DNA of 53,976 bases, taken from the NCBI RefSeq assembly GCF_020144665.1, contig NZ_JAAHBQ010000041.1, positions 1-53,976 of the forward strand, written 5' to 3'. Source of the stretch: Oscillatoria salina IIICB1 (lineage in GTDB: Bacteria > Cyanobacteriota > Cyanobacteriia > Cyanobacteriales > SIO1D9). The notes under the pieces are model-generated. The model was not told where the DNA came from, did no database searches, and saw nothing but the letters and a program-made list of their open reading frames with translations. The translations under genes and the position numbers were made by a program. How positions within the stretch are numbered: position 1 is the stretch's first letter; each line of letters begins with the position of its first letter. This document shows, in pieces, positions 26,607 to 35,121 of the stretch.

Positions 26607-26613
26607 AAACTAA

Positions 26614-27150
26614 TTATACTTTAGCGGGAACTTTAGTATCTACAGCACTTTTCCCGTTAGGTGCAAGATTTTCACCTTCGATGAAGGAACGTAACATCCA
26701 AGCCATTTCTTCATGCTGTTCCATCAATCCAGTGATAAAATCTGCTGTACCTTCATCATGGTACTTTTCGCTGCAACTATCAATATCTTCACGCAAGTTG
26801 CGAATAATTTGTTCGTGAGTAACGACTAAATCTTCTACCATTTCGTTAGCGGTAGGAACGTCGCCACCATGCTCTTTAATTGTAGCGTGTTCGAGGAAGC
26901 CTGCCGCAGTACCTACCGGATAGCCACCTAAAGCGCGAATACGTTCGGCAGTTTCGTCAATGTTAACAGAAAGAATCTCATAATGTTCTTCCCAAATTTC
27001 GTGTAGCGATCTAAACTGGGGACCGACGACATCCCAATGGTATTTCTTCGTTTTAATGTTCAGCAGATAGAAATCTGACAAGTCGCGGTTGAGAATTTCG
27101 ATCGTTCCTTGACGTTGCTGTTCGGATAAGCCTATATTTAAAGGACGCAT
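26614..27150 (-). CDS. Dps family ferritin-like DNA protection protein (1)
   Basis: Dps proteins form dodecamers that oxidise iron with peroxide and protect DNA. From the ATG at 27148-27150 (MRPLNIGLSEQQRQG) the product has 178 residues. The ferroxidase ligands are visible as KYHWDVVGPQFRSLHEIWEEHYE with a following IDETAERIRALGG (His, His, Asp, Glu). The C-terminal part has DFITGLMEQHEEMAWMLRSF. An upstream extension to 27276 is in frame but low-complexity and not conserved. It is separated from a second Dps gene by a helix-turn-helix gene, forming a small oxidative-stress group. Confidence 0.92.
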   Translation of the reverse strand: MRPLNIGLSEQQRQGTIEILNRDLSDFYLLNIKTKKYHWDVVGPQFRSLHEIWEEHYEILSVNIDETAERIRALGGYPVGTAAGFLEHATIKEHGGDVPTANEMVEDLVVTHEQIIRNLREDIDSCSEKYHDEGTADFITGLMEQHEEMAWMLRSFIEGENLAPNGKSAVDTKVPAKV

Positions 27151-27291
27151 ATATTGTGTTCTCCTAATTATTGCCTCATTTCTATTGCAACAAATCTCAA
27201 CAGAAGCGCCATCGGTCAAAGGTGAGATCGACAAATCAGTCGAGGGAACGAGGTTGAACATTATTGCCGAAATCAAAGCATAAAGCTAATT

Positions 27292-27936
27292 TTAAGACCC
27301 GATCGCGCTAACTTTCGCTCGATACAACAATTTATCTCCTTGTTTATAACCTAGATAATTTACCTTGACAAGATCGCCAGGTTGTGCTTTACCCTTAATT
27401 AATTGATGTTCTTGGGGATTATAAGGAACTTCTTCACCCACAGACGCGATCGCTTCTACTCCCCATTTTTGCAACAACTCTTCAATCGGTTTCACAATTG
27501 GCAGTAATCTCGTCGCGGGAATTTCTGGATTAGATTGCGCCTTAGCCGCCGCCGAGGGCCAATAAGTTAACCAAGATTCTAGCACATCTAAAGTTTCGCG
27601 CTGAAACTCTGCGGTTAAACTTTCTCGTTGCTGTTGCATTTTTTCTTGGAGGCGATCGTATTCTTGTCTTAAGGCTGCTAAATCTTCGGCATCTTGTAAA
27701 GAAGGAGACTGAGCAGAAAACGCTCTCACTAATTCACTCAAAGATATTCGTAAAGCTTGAGCGAGTTTTAACAGCACGTCAGTGCGAGTTTGCAAGACTA
27801 ACCCATGCAGCAAGCGATAAATGTGTCGTCGAGCAATTCCCGCGATTTCGGCTAATTCCTCGTAGCTATTAATTTTCGCCTGCTGCATTAATTTTTGCAA
27901 CAAATAAGTATTATTCCGATAAGTAGAACTTTCCAT
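27292..27936 (-). CDS. HTH (XRE-like) regulator with GrpE-like C-terminal domain
   Basis: From the ATG at 27934-27936 (MESSTYRNNTYLLQKLM) the product is 214 residues. Residues ~10-70 form a Cro/C1-type helix-turn-helix (SYEELAEIAGIARRHIYRLL, DVLLKLAQALRISLSELV), then comes a coiled coil (LRQEYDRLQEKMQQQRESL). The final ~80 residues have a GrpE-like pattern (LLPIVKPIEELLQKWGVEAI, VPYNPQEHQLI, PGDLVKVNYLGYKQGDKLLY). This combination is known in cyanobacteria but its target is not. Lying between two dps genes on the same strand, it may control them. A 15-base gap separates it from the longest dps frame. Confidence 0.75.
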   Translation of the reverse strand: MESSTYRNNTYLLQKLMQQAKINSYEELAEIAGIARRHIYRLLHGLVLQTRTDVLLKLAQALRISLSELVRAFSAQSPSLQDAEDLAALRQEYDRLQEKMQQQRESLTAEFQRETLDVLESWLTYWPSAAAKAQSNPEIPATRLLPIVKPIEELLQKWGVEAIASVGEEVPYNPQEHQLIKGKAQPGDLVKVNYLGYKQGDKLLYRAKVSAIGS

Positions 27937-28031
27937 CAACACCAACTTGTTTACACCACACACCCGGATTGCCACTTCATTTGCGAGATTGAGGCTAAAT
28001 AAGGGCGCACAACCATGCGCCCATACTAACC

Positions 28032-28520
28032 CTAACTAAGGATACTACGAAGCATCCAAGCATTCTTCTCGTGGATTTGCATCCGCGCTGTCAACAAGTC
28101 AGCAGTAGACTCGTCGTTAGCGCGATCGGCAGCCGGGAAGACAGAACGGGCTGTGCGGACTACAGCTTCGTTGCCTTCTACTAGCAAGCGTATCATTTGT
28201 TCGGCTTCAGGAATATCTGTAGTTTCTTCAATCGAAGCGAGTTCGCTAAACTGTTTGTAGCTACCTGGAGCAGGATAGCCCAATGTGCGAATGCGTTCGG
28301 CGATTTCATCCACTGCGGTAGCTAACTCTAGATACTCTTCTTCAAACAGGGTATGCAAAGATTGGAACAAAGGTCCGGTGACGTTCCAGTGGAAGTAGTG
28401 GGTTTTCAAGTAGAGGGTGTAGGTGTCTGCTAACAAACGTGCTAACCCTTCGGCAATTTCGTTGCGGTCTTTTTCTTCGATACCAATGTTTACTGGTACT
28501 GCTTTGTCACTGAGTTGCAT
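28032..28520 (-). CDS. Dps family ferritin-like DNA protection protein (2)
   Basis: The 162-residue paralogue of the other Dps starts MQLSDKAVPVNIGIEEKDR. Ferroxidase ligands are in THYFHWNVTGPLFQSLHTLF then VDEIAERIRTLGYPAP, and the C-terminus is LLTARMQIHEKNAWMLRSIL. The two Dps proteins share a common core but differ in the N-terminal region, so they may form distinct shells. A GGAGACAG stretch precedes the ATG. The pair with the HTH gene and sulfiredoxin suggests peroxide defence. Confidence 0.92.
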   Translation of the reverse strand: MQLSDKAVPVNIGIEEKDRNEIAEGLARLLADTYTLYLKTHYFHWNVTGPLFQSLHTLFEEEYLELATAVDEIAERIRTLGYPAPGSYKQFSELASIEETTDIPEAEQMIRLLVEGNEAVVRTARSVFPAADRANDESTADLLTARMQIHEKNAWMLRSILS

Positions 28521-28642
28521 TGCTGTCTCCTTGAGATAATAATGGAAATTTGAGGTTACGCGAAGTTAGAAACTTCTTAATTTTAAGCAATTGGCTGCTA
28601 ATTACAGTTTATGCTTAGGTAATAGCGGTTTGAAGTGTTTTC

Positions 28643-28906
28643 TTAGGCAAGGTGCATTTTCAAAACCGATTTTGGCGCGTGGCGTACTCGACACCGAATC
28701 ATTTCTTTTCCGAGTCGTTGGTGCGCTTCGTAACGGTGACAGCCCGAAAAACCGTAGTATTCTCCGTCTACTTCGAGGACATCAATCGGTTCTCGCAAAC
28801 CCTCTGCGGCGATCGATTCCATCAAAGCTTGTACTTTATCGGGATCGGTTTGTCTGGGTAGAGGGCGGCGAATCTGTGCCACCGGGATTTCTTTAATTGC
28901 AACCAT
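28643..28906 (-). CDS. srx: Sulfiredoxin
   Basis: Sulfiredoxin repairs hyperoxidised (sulfinic) 2-Cys peroxiredoxin using ATP. The 87-residue protein has the ParB/Srx fold and the active-site signature GFSGCHRYEA (Cys56), where the family has G(G/S)CHR. Also conserved are IRRPLPRQTDPDKV and LREPIDVLEVDG. Length is typical of prokaryotic Srx. It lies near two dps genes on the same strand. Confidence 0.9.
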   Translation of the reverse strand: MVAIKEIPVAQIRRPLPRQTDPDKVQALMESIAAEGLREPIDVLEVDGEYYGFSGCHRYEAHQRLGKEMIRCRVRHAPKSVLKMHLA

Positions 28907-29051
28907 CGTTTGTCTGACTGCCTCCGCTTTCGATCTCTCTTATTTAAATCATAATCGTTATGACTTTGAGTTGCAACAATTCGATCGAACTGCCCTTGAG
29001 GGAAATTGGCAGTAAACTAGACAGTACCGCCCAAAATTGCTTGTAGAAGTC

Positions 29052-31115
29052 ATGGAAAACGATTTCATCTACCCAAACAGCCAAAAAGTAGACCAAGTTG
29101 ATAACTACCACGGGATTGAGGTAAAAGATCCCTATCGCTGGTTAGAAAACCCTGACTCCGAGGAAACGAAAGCTTGGGTAGAAGCCCAGAATCAAGTCAC
29201 ATTCGGTTATTTAAGTAAAATTTCCGCCAGAGAAAAGATTCAGCAGCGAGTAACTCAACTGTGGAATTACGAGAAATTTGGTATTCCCTTTAAAGAAGGC
29301 GATCGCTACTTTTATTTCAAAAATGACGGACTACAAAACCAAAGCACTCTGTATACTTTATTCGACTTAGATAGCGAACCAAGGGTACTTCTCGACCCCA
29401 ATAATTTATCATCCGATGGAACCGTCGCCCTTTCCGGTTTAGCTGTTAGTAACGATGGCAATTTAATGGCTTATGGTTTATCTGCATCGGGTTCTGATTG
29501 GCAAGAATGGCAAGTGCTAGATGTCGCCACCGGAGAAAACCGGGAAGACAAGTTAAAATGGATTAAATTTTCCGGCGCATCCTGGACAAAAGATGACCGA
29601 GGATTTTTCTATAGTCGCTATGACGAACCAAACGAAGAAACTAAACTCGAAGATGTTAATTATTACCAAAAACTTTACTATCACAAATTAGGTACAAGTC
29701 AAGCAGAAGACATACTTATTTACGATCGCCCTGACGAAAAAGAATGGGGTTTTAGTGGTAATGTCAGTGAAGATGGCAAATATTTAATTATTTCCGTTTG
29801 GCGCGGCACTGACCCCAAAAATTTGGTCTTTTATAAAGACTTAGAAAATCCCGAAGCCGAAGTTATCGAATTAATTAGTGAGTTTGAAGCAAATTACGAT
29901 TTTGTTGATAATGACGGGACAATTTTTTGGTTTCGCACCGATTTAGATGCACCTCGCGGACGCTTAATTGCTATTGATATAAACAATCCAGTTAAAGAAA
30001 ATTGGCAAGAAATTATTCCTCAATCCAACGATACTTTAGAAAGTGTTGGTTTGCTGAATAATCAATTTGTGGTAGACTACCTCAAAGACGCGCGATCGTC
30101 AATTAAAATTTTTGCCTTAAATGGGGAATTTGTCCGTGAAGTAGAATTACCTGGAATTGGTTCTGCGGGCGGTTTTGATGGTAAACGAGAAGATACAGAA
30201 ACCTTTTATATTTTCACCAGTTTTACTACACCATCAACTATTTATCGTTACGATCTGGTAAGCGGAGAAAGTACAATTTTTCGTCAACCAACTGTCGATT
30301 TCAACCCAGAAAGTTACGAAACCAGACAAGTATTTTATCACAGCAAAGATGGCACGCGAGTGCCAATGTTTATCACTTATAAAAAAGGTTTGATTTTAGA
30401 TGGAAATAATCCAACTTTACTTTACGGTTACGGCGGTTTTAATATTTCCCTAACACCAAACTTTTCCGTTAGTCGCATAGTTTGGATGGAAATGGGAGGA
30501 GTTTATGCAGTTCCAAATTTACGTGGTGGTGGCGAATATGGCGAAGAATGGCATCAATCTGGAATGAAATTAAACAAGCAAAATGTGTTTGATGATTTTA
30601 TTGCGGCGGCGGAATGGTTGATAGAAAATCGGTATACTTCAACAAGAAAACTTGCTATTTCTGGCGGTAGTAATGGCGGTTTATTAGTTGGCGCTTGTCT
30701 GACACAACGCCCAGATTTATTTGCCGCAGCTTTACCCGCAGTTGGCGTTATGGATATGCTACGTTTTCATAAGTTTACTATTGGTTGGGCTTGGTGTTCG
30801 GAATACGGTAATGCGGAAGAAAATGAAGACGAATTTCAAGCAATTTATGCTTATTCTCCCCTGCATAATTTAAAGCCAGGGACAGCTTATCCTGCCACAA
30901 TGATAACAACTGCTGACCACGACGATCGCGTAGTTCCCGCCCACAGTTTTAAGTTTGCGGCGGCTTTACAAGCAAGTCATGCTGGAGAGGAACCTGTGTT
31001 AATTCGGATTGAAACGAAAGCGGGACATGGTGCAGGTAAGCCCACGACGAAAATGATTGAGGAAACTGCCGATTTATTTGCGTTTTTAGTGAGGGTTTTA
31101 GAGATGGAAGTGTAG
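29052..31115 (+). CDS. Prolyl oligopeptidase (S9A family)
   Basis: This serine peptidase cleaves short proline-containing peptides in the cytoplasm. From the ATG at 29052 the product is 687 residues; the TTG at 29037 would add five. The N-terminus HGIEVKDPYRWLENPDSEET is characteristic, a seven-bladed propeller follows, and the C-terminal hydrolase has the nucleophile in SGGSNGGLL (S ~539), Asp in TADHDDRV (~622) and His in AGHGAGKP (~658). The length is normal. No signal peptide is seen. Confidence 0.93.
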   Translation: MENDFIYPNSQKVDQVDNYHGIEVKDPYRWLENPDSEETKAWVEAQNQVTFGYLSKISAREKIQQRVTQLWNYEKFGIPFKEGDRYFYFKNDGLQNQSTLYTLFDLDSEPRVLLDPNNLSSDGTVALSGLAVSNDGNLMAYGLSASGSDWQEWQVLDVATGENREDKLKWIKFSGASWTKDDRGFFYSRYDEPNEETKLEDVNYYQKLYYHKLGTSQAEDILIYDRPDEKEWGFSGNVSEDGKYLIISVWRGTDPKNLVFYKDLENPEAEVIELISEFEANYDFVDNDGTIFWFRTDLDAPRGRLIAIDINNPVKENWQEIIPQSNDTLESVGLLNNQFVVDYLKDARSSIKIFALNGEFVREVELPGIGSAGGFDGKREDTETFYIFTSFTTPSTIYRYDLVSGESTIFRQPTVDFNPESYETRQVFYHSKDGTRVPMFITYKKGLILDGNNPTLLYGYGGFNISLTPNFSVSRIVWMEMGGVYAVPNLRGGGEYGEEWHQSGMKLNKQNVFDDFIAAAEWLIENRYTSTRKLAISGGSNGGLLVGACLTQRPDLFAAALPAVGVMDMLRFHKFTIGWAWCSEYGNAEENEDEFQAIYAYSPLHNLKPGTAYPATMITTADHDDRVVPAHSFKFAAALQASHAGEEPVLIRIETKAGHGAGKPTTKMIEETADLFAFLVRVLEMEV

Positions 31116-31218
31116 AAACGTACAGAGGAAAAAAGTGAGGAATTATGATCGTTTCACGGCTTGAACCTTGTAAACTTGGAGAGAGGTTACTACAACGTAT
31201 CTAAATAACTTTTCTTAA

Positions 31219-31230
31219 CTACTATAGTAG
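31219..31230. promoter_or_regulatory. Perfect palindrome before brnT
   Basis: CTACTATAGTAG is a 12-bp perfect palindrome that ends one base before the brnT ATG. Since BrnA autoregulates brnTA operons in other species, this is a candidate operator. Its halves also equal the outer 9 bases of the MITE-like terminal repeats at 1187-1278, which could be coincidence or an excision scar. Confidence 0.4.
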
Positions 31231-31231
31231 G

Positions 31232-31510
31232 ATGAAATTTGAGTGGGACAATACCAAGAATAACCAAAATATTCGTAAGCACAAAATTGATTTTGCGAAT
31301 ATTCCTCAAATGTTTAATGCGCCTATGTGGATTACTCTTGATGAGCGAAAAGATTATAGAGAAGCTCGTTGGCTTGGAATTGGTATCCTAGGTAATGTTA
31401 TAGCTGTGGTGGTATGGACAGAACCTCAAGTTAACACAATTCGGATTATTTCAGCAAGAAAGGCGAACAAAGATGAGCGAAACAAATATCAACAATACCT
31501 CGAAAACTGA
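31232..31510 (+). CDS. brnT: BrnT family RNase toxin
   Basis: The 92-residue toxin belongs to a RelE-like ribonuclease family: FEWDNTKNNQNIRKHKIDFA, the R/D-rich central region (TLDERKDYREARWLGIG) and IRIISARKANKDERNKYQQY. The conserved RIISARKA segment is diagnostic. It overlaps brnA by 38 bases, the toxin-first order usual for this family. Confidence 0.9.
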   Translation: MKFEWDNTKNNQNIRKHKIDFANIPQMFNAPMWITLDERKDYREARWLGIGILGNVIAVVVWTEPQVNTIRIISARKANKDERNKYQQYLEN

Positions 31511-31730
31511 CTGGAAAAAGTTAGAGACGATGACTGATGACGAAATCGATTATAGCGATATTCCACCTCTAACTGATGAGTTTTTTGCTCGTGCTAAGGT
31601 CAGGCTACCAAATACAGTTAAACTCGATCCAGAAGTTCTAGCATGGTTTAAGGCTAAGGGAGAGGAATATCCAGCTTTAATTAATCAGGTATTGCGGGAA
31701 TATATTCAAGTTCAACAAAATTGCTCTTAG
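31473..31730 (+). CDS. brnA: BrnA family antitoxin
   Basis: The 85-residue antitoxin neutralises BrnT and represses the operon. It has the MTDDEIDYSDIPPLTDEFF segment and a ribbon-helix-helix C-terminus (LPNTVKLDPEVLAWFKAKGE then INQVLREYIQ). It begins inside brnT (38-base overlap), so translation is coupled. A short hairpin GAGGGCTAAAGCCCTC lies just after the stop and may terminate the transcript. Confidence 0.88.
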   Translation: MSETNINNTSKTDWKKLETMTDDEIDYSDIPPLTDEFFARAKVRLPNTVKLDPEVLAWFKAKGEEYPALINQVLREYIQVQQNCS

Positions 31731-31773
31731 TAAGAAGATGAGGGCTAAAGCCCTCACTACGAACTAGGAATGA

Positions 31774-33321
31774 TTAATGTAAAAAGTGACGTTTTCCAGT
31801 TAAGACCATAACTAAACCGAGTTCGTTAGCAGCCGCGATTGAGTCTTTGTCTCGGATGGAACCACCTGGTTGAATGATAGCAGTAATTCCGGCGGCGGCG
31901 GCGGTTCTTACGGAGTCGTCGAAGGGGAAGAAACCATCGGAAGCAAGGGTTGCACCTTTAGCGTTAGCTGCGGCTTGTTCTAGGGCAATTTTAGCAGCAC
32001 CGACGCGATTCATTTGTCCTGCACCGATGCCTAAAGTTATGCGATCGCGTGTTACGACAATAGCATTAGATTTGACGTGCTTGGCGACTTTCCAAGCAAA
32101 GAGCATTTCTGCTATTTGTGCAGGAGTAGGTTGTTTTTCGGTGACAATTTTCCACTCGTCGGGAGAGTCTACCACCTCATCTGCGGCTTGAATCAGAAAA
32201 CCACCGGCGATCGCCTTAAGAGTTTCTTTTGGTCCGCTACTTAAGTCTGCAAGTAATAATACTCTTAATTTGGACTTCGCAGCGATAATTTTTTTGGCTT
32301 CGTCACTGCAACTGGGTGCAACCACACATTCTAAAAAGGTTTTCGTCAAAGCCTCGGCTGTAGCTGCATCAATAGTTTGATTTAAGGCTACAATTCCCCC
32401 AAATGCAGAAACCGAGTCAGCCGCAAAAGCTTTTTCGTAAGCATCGACTAGACTATTACTCACAGCAACACCGCAAGGATTAGTATGTTTAAGCACTGCG
32501 GCTGCGGGTTCATCGCTAGGAAATTCGGCAATAATTTGGCGTGCAGCTTCTAGATCGACCAGATTATTGTAACTTAATTCCTTCCCTTGTAACTTTTCGG
32601 CTGCCGCCCAACCTGTAGCTTGAGTACCAGTTTGATACCAACCAGCAGGTTGATGAGGATTTTCGCCATAACGCAAAGTTTGTAACTGAGTGCCAGAAAG
32701 AGTGTAAACTGCTGGTAAAGGAGTAGTTTCCGTCGTAACAGAAGTGAGATAAGTGGCGATCGCGCTGTCATAAGTTGCCGTTAAAGCAAATCCTTCCTTA
32801 GCCCTTGCTTGGCGGAATTCTAACGTAGTTTCACCTTGATTTTCCCGCAACTGAGCTAAATATTCCCCATACAAATCAGGTTTACACAAAACCGTCACAT
32901 GAGCAAAATTTTTTGCCGCCGCCCGTAACAAAGTCGGACCGCCAATATCAATTTGTTCGATCGCCTCTGCTAAACTAACATCAGATTGAGCGATCGTTTG
33001 CTCGAAAGGATAAAGATTAACCACCACTAGATCGAGCGGACGAATTTGGTTATTCTCCAGATCGGTAATATCTGCTGACAAATCTCTACGTGCGAGAATA
33101 CCACCGTGAATGCGTGGATGCAGAGTTTTCACTCTCCCAGCCAAAATTTCTGGAGAACCAGTATAATCAGATACTTTCGTTACTGGTATTCCTTCAGCTT
33201 GCAAAGTTTTCGCAGTTCCCCCACTGCTAATTAACTCAAAATCAAATTCTGTGACTAGACTTTTTGCTAATTCAACGATTCCCGTTTTCTCAGATACACT
33301 CAGCAAAGCTAAACGTGCCAC
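31774..33321 (-). CDS. purH: Bifunctional AICAR transformylase/IMP cyclohydrolase
   Basis: PurH catalyses the last two steps of IMP synthesis. The 515 residues start GTG (33319-33321) with ARLALLSVSEKTGIVELAKS. The N-terminal MGS-like cyclohydrolase half has LISSGGTAKTL and HPRIHGGILARRD; the C-terminal transformylase has LRYGENPHQPAGWY, LEAARQIIAEF, AAVLKHTNPCGVA and SNAIVVTRD...GIGAGQMNRV. Length is normal. Confidence 0.97.
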   Translation of the reverse strand: MARLALLSVSEKTGIVELAKSLVTEFDFELISSGGTAKTLQAEGIPVTKVSDYTGSPEILAGRVKTLHPRIHGGILARRDLSADITDLENNQIRPLDLVVVNLYPFEQTIAQSDVSLAEAIEQIDIGGPTLLRAAAKNFAHVTVLCKPDLYGEYLAQLRENQGETTLEFRQARAKEGFALTATYDSAIATYLTSVTTETTPLPAVYTLSGTQLQTLRYGENPHQPAGWYQTGTQATGWAAAEKLQGKELSYNNLVDLEAARQIIAEFPSDEPAAAVLKHTNPCGVAVSNSLVDAYEKAFAADSVSAFGGIVALNQTIDAATAEALTKTFLECVVAPSCSDEAKKIIAAKSKLRVLLLADLSSGPKETLKAIAGGFLIQAADEVVDSPDEWKIVTEKQPTPAQIAEMLFAWKVAKHVKSNAIVVTRDRITLGIGAGQMNRVGAAKIALEQAAANAKGATLASDGFFPFDDSVRTAAAAGITAIIQPGGSIRDKDSIAAANELGLVMVLTGKRHFLH

Positions 33322-33369
33322 GATTTAAGATTCTCCTTGGTTGCACTGATCTTTGTGCAATTATCTCCT

Positions 33370-33595
33370 AAACTGGAGAAATCTGTTATCAGTTAACAGT
33401 TATCAGTTATCAGTTAACAGTAAACAGTTATCAGTGACCAGTTACCAGTTATCAGTTATCAGTAAACAGTTACCAGTTATCAGTTTCTTCCTTTTTTCTT
33501 CCTTGTCCCCCCAGTCACCAATCCCCAATCACCAGTCCCCAGTCCCCAGTCCCCAGTCCCCAGTCCCCAATCACCAATCCCCAATCACCTTTTCC
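33370..33595. repeat. Short tandem repeat tract (CAGTTAT/CAGTAAA and CCCCAGT units)
   Basis: The region upstream of purH and downstream of rpsU is filled by two adjoining heptamer-type arrays. One has CAGTTAT, CAGTTAA and CAGTAAA variants (about 33390-33485), the other CCCCAGT, CACCAGT and CCCCAAT variants (about 33510-33590). This is a typical cyanobacterial short tandemly repeated sequence. The last bases reach the rpsU stop codon. Confidence 0.85.
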
Positions 33596-33782
33596 GACGG
33601 TTACGAAACTTGCGACGTTCGCGGTGTCGGGCGATTTGTTTGCGCTTGCGTTTTTCTCCTGGAGTTTCAAAGTGGCGATTCTTTTTCATATCGGAGAAAA
33701 TGCCAGCTTGGGAAACTTTGCGCTTAAATCGACGTAAGGCTGACTCTAAGTGTTCATTATCACCAAGAACTACTTGGCTCAT
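33585..33782 (-). CDS. rpsU: 30S ribosomal protein S21
   Basis: The 65-residue basic protein has [40 protein letters not shown] and a run of Lys/Arg ending [10 protein letters not shown], all typical of bS21. In several cyanobacteria rpsU follows an RRM-protein gene. The same order is kept here, although a terminator lies between the two genes. Confidence 0.95.
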   Translation of the reverse strand: MSQVVLGDNEHLESALRRFKRKVSQAGIFSDMKKNRHFETPGEKRKRKQIARHRERRKFRNRRKR

Positions 33783-33842
33783 TCAAGATCCTCCCCTTGT
33801 GATTAATTTTAGTTATTTACGGTACAAAAATGGCTAATTATT

Positions 33843-33876
33843 CCAAAAAAAATAGGACAGGGTAGATCCCCTGTCC
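33843..33876 (-). terminator. Rho-independent terminator between the RRM gene and rpsU
   Basis: On the minus strand an 8-bp stem, GGACAGGG and CCCTGTCC with a 6-base loop, is followed by TATTTTTTTT. It lies 46 bases after the upstream RRM gene stop and would end most of its transcripts before rpsU. Confidence 0.85.
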
Positions 33877-33921
33877 ACTGAAAAGACGTGGGAATTTATT
33901 CAGTTGTCAGATTGAAATTTA

Positions 33922-34212
33922 TTAGCGTCGTGAGAAGTTGCGCTTATTTCCTCTGCCACCACTTCTGTCTTCACGGGGTCTGGCTTTGTTAACTTTAAGA
34001 GTACGTTCCATCCATTCTGCCCCATCTAAGTCTTCGATCGCTGCTGTTTCTTCAGCTTCAGTAGCCATATCGATAAAAGCAAAGCCTCGTACTCGTCCGG
34101 TTTCGCGATCTACAGGCATTTTAATCTGTTTGACAGAGCCGTACTCAGCAAAAACACTACTTAAATCTGCTTCTGTTACATCGTAGGAAAGATTACCTAC
34201 ATAAATCGTCAT
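33922..34212 (-). CDS. RRM RNA-binding protein (cyanobacterial Rbp type, 1)
   Basis: The 96-residue protein has one RNA recognition motif with RNP2 IYVGNLSYDV at residues 3-12 and RNP1 RVRGFAFIDM at about 41-50, followed by a short Arg/Gly-rich tail (EDRSGGRGNKRN). Such proteins in cyanobacteria are often cold-induced and bind mRNAs, including those of photosystem proteins. A second RRM gene lies upstream on the same strand. A terminator separates it from rpsU. Specific ligand unknown. Confidence 0.93.
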   Translation of the reverse strand: MTIYVGNLSYDVTEADLSSVFAEYGSVKQIKMPVDRETGRVRGFAFIDMATEAEETAAIEDLDGAEWMERTLKVNKARPREDRSGGRGNKRNFSRR

Positions 34213-34407
34213 AACTTACCTCAGGAGAGCGTGTAGAGATTGGAATTCGGAGATAAGCTCACTTGCACTACACACCAAACAATTGTCCTAATGTTAGCGA
34301 AAACTCAGCCACCGATACCTAATCTTTCATATTATAGCGTTAGATTGTAGCGATCGCTCGTGTTGGGGGCTGAGGTTTTGACCTGACTAGCGATCTCCTA
34401 ATAGCGA

Positions 34408-34434
34408 GTGAGGGGGTGCAAGTCACCCCCTCAC
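34408..34434. terminator. Strong hairpin after the small basic gene
   Basis: An 11-bp perfect stem, GTGAGGGGGTG and CACCCCCTCAC with a 5-base loop, lies 30 bases after the stop of the gene at 34466-34645. Neither side has a clear U-tract, so it could be a terminator or a repeat element. Confidence 0.45.
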
Positions 34435-34465
34435 CATTTCCAGTTCTGAGAATAGCGATCGCTAA

Positions 34466-34645
34466 TTAATCTTCTCGTTCTGTTGCTTCGTCTTCTTCAT
34501 TTTCCTTCTTCTTGGAGTTGGAAAAACGTTGAGACTTTGAGAAAGAACGATAAGATTTCTTCCCAAACTGTCTCGCATAGGCTTGATTGCGAGAAGCTTT
34601 CTCTTTTTTTAGATTTCGACGTTTAGCCACTACGAATTTCCTCAT
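34466..34645 (-). CDS. Small basic hypothetical protein
   Basis: From the ATG at 34643-34645 the product has 59 residues, highly charged: MRKFVVAKRRNLKKEKASRN, QAYARQFGKKSYRSF, then an acidic end (EEDEATERED). The NLKKEKA-x-RNQAYARQF segment looks conserved in cyanobacteria but has no assigned function. The basic composition and its position between two RNA-binding protein genes suggest a nucleic-acid role. An ATG four codons upstream is also possible. Confidence 0.55.
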   Translation of the reverse strand: MRKFVVAKRRNLKKEKASRNQAYARQFGKKSYRSFSKSQRFSNSKKKENEEDEATERED

Positions 34646-34725
34646 TGACACAAACAAAGGCTTCTGACGAGTCCTACGGAATCCATTGGAGCTCTAGAAG
34701 GAGGGCTAAGAATGATACTATAGCT

Positions 34726-35013
34726 TTAGTAGCGCTTATTTTTGCGACCGCCACCGAATGAACCTTTTGATTCGCGGGGTCGGGCTTGGTTAACTTTTAG
34801 TTCGCGACCCATCCATTCTGCACCATCGAGTTGAGAAATAGCGTTCGCTTCTTCTGTTTCTGTCTCCATTTCGACAAAACCAAAGCCGCGCATACGTCCT
34901 GTTTCGCGGTCAGTCGGCAAATGGACGCGCTTGACTGTACCATACTCAGCAAAAACCTCGTTGAGGTCGTCTTGGGTAACTGAGTAGTCTAAATTACCTA
35001 TATAAATTGACAT
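34726..35013 (-). CDS. RRM RNA-binding protein (cyanobacterial Rbp type, 2)
   Basis: From the ATG at 35011-35013 the product has 95 residues: MSIYIGNLDYSVTQDDLNEV (RNP2), then RMRGFGFVEM (RNP1), and a short Gly/Lys-rich end. It is a close paralogue of the RRM protein at 33922-34212. A longer frame from 35121 exists but adds 36 residues of no resemblance to the family. The upstream 5' region is long (over 130 bases), as in cold-regulated rbp genes. Confidence 0.92.
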   Translation of the reverse strand: MSIYIGNLDYSVTQDDLNEVFAEYGTVKRVHLPTDRETGRMRGFGFVEMETETEEANAISQLDGAEWMGRELKVNQARPRESKGSFGGGRKNKRY

Positions 35014-35121
35014 CGAGTGATGTTCTCCTGGATAGATTGTGTAGAGAGCCAAGATTTCGGAGAACAGCCTGCCAATACCTGATGGAAAAAACCTGTCAAT
35101 ACTGAAAACAACCGTTGTCAC

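Noticed and set aside
33370..33595. Coding region of about 124 codons on the plus strand
   Set aside because: The frame consists of translated short tandem repeats and the antisense of rpsU, with no resemblance to a protein.
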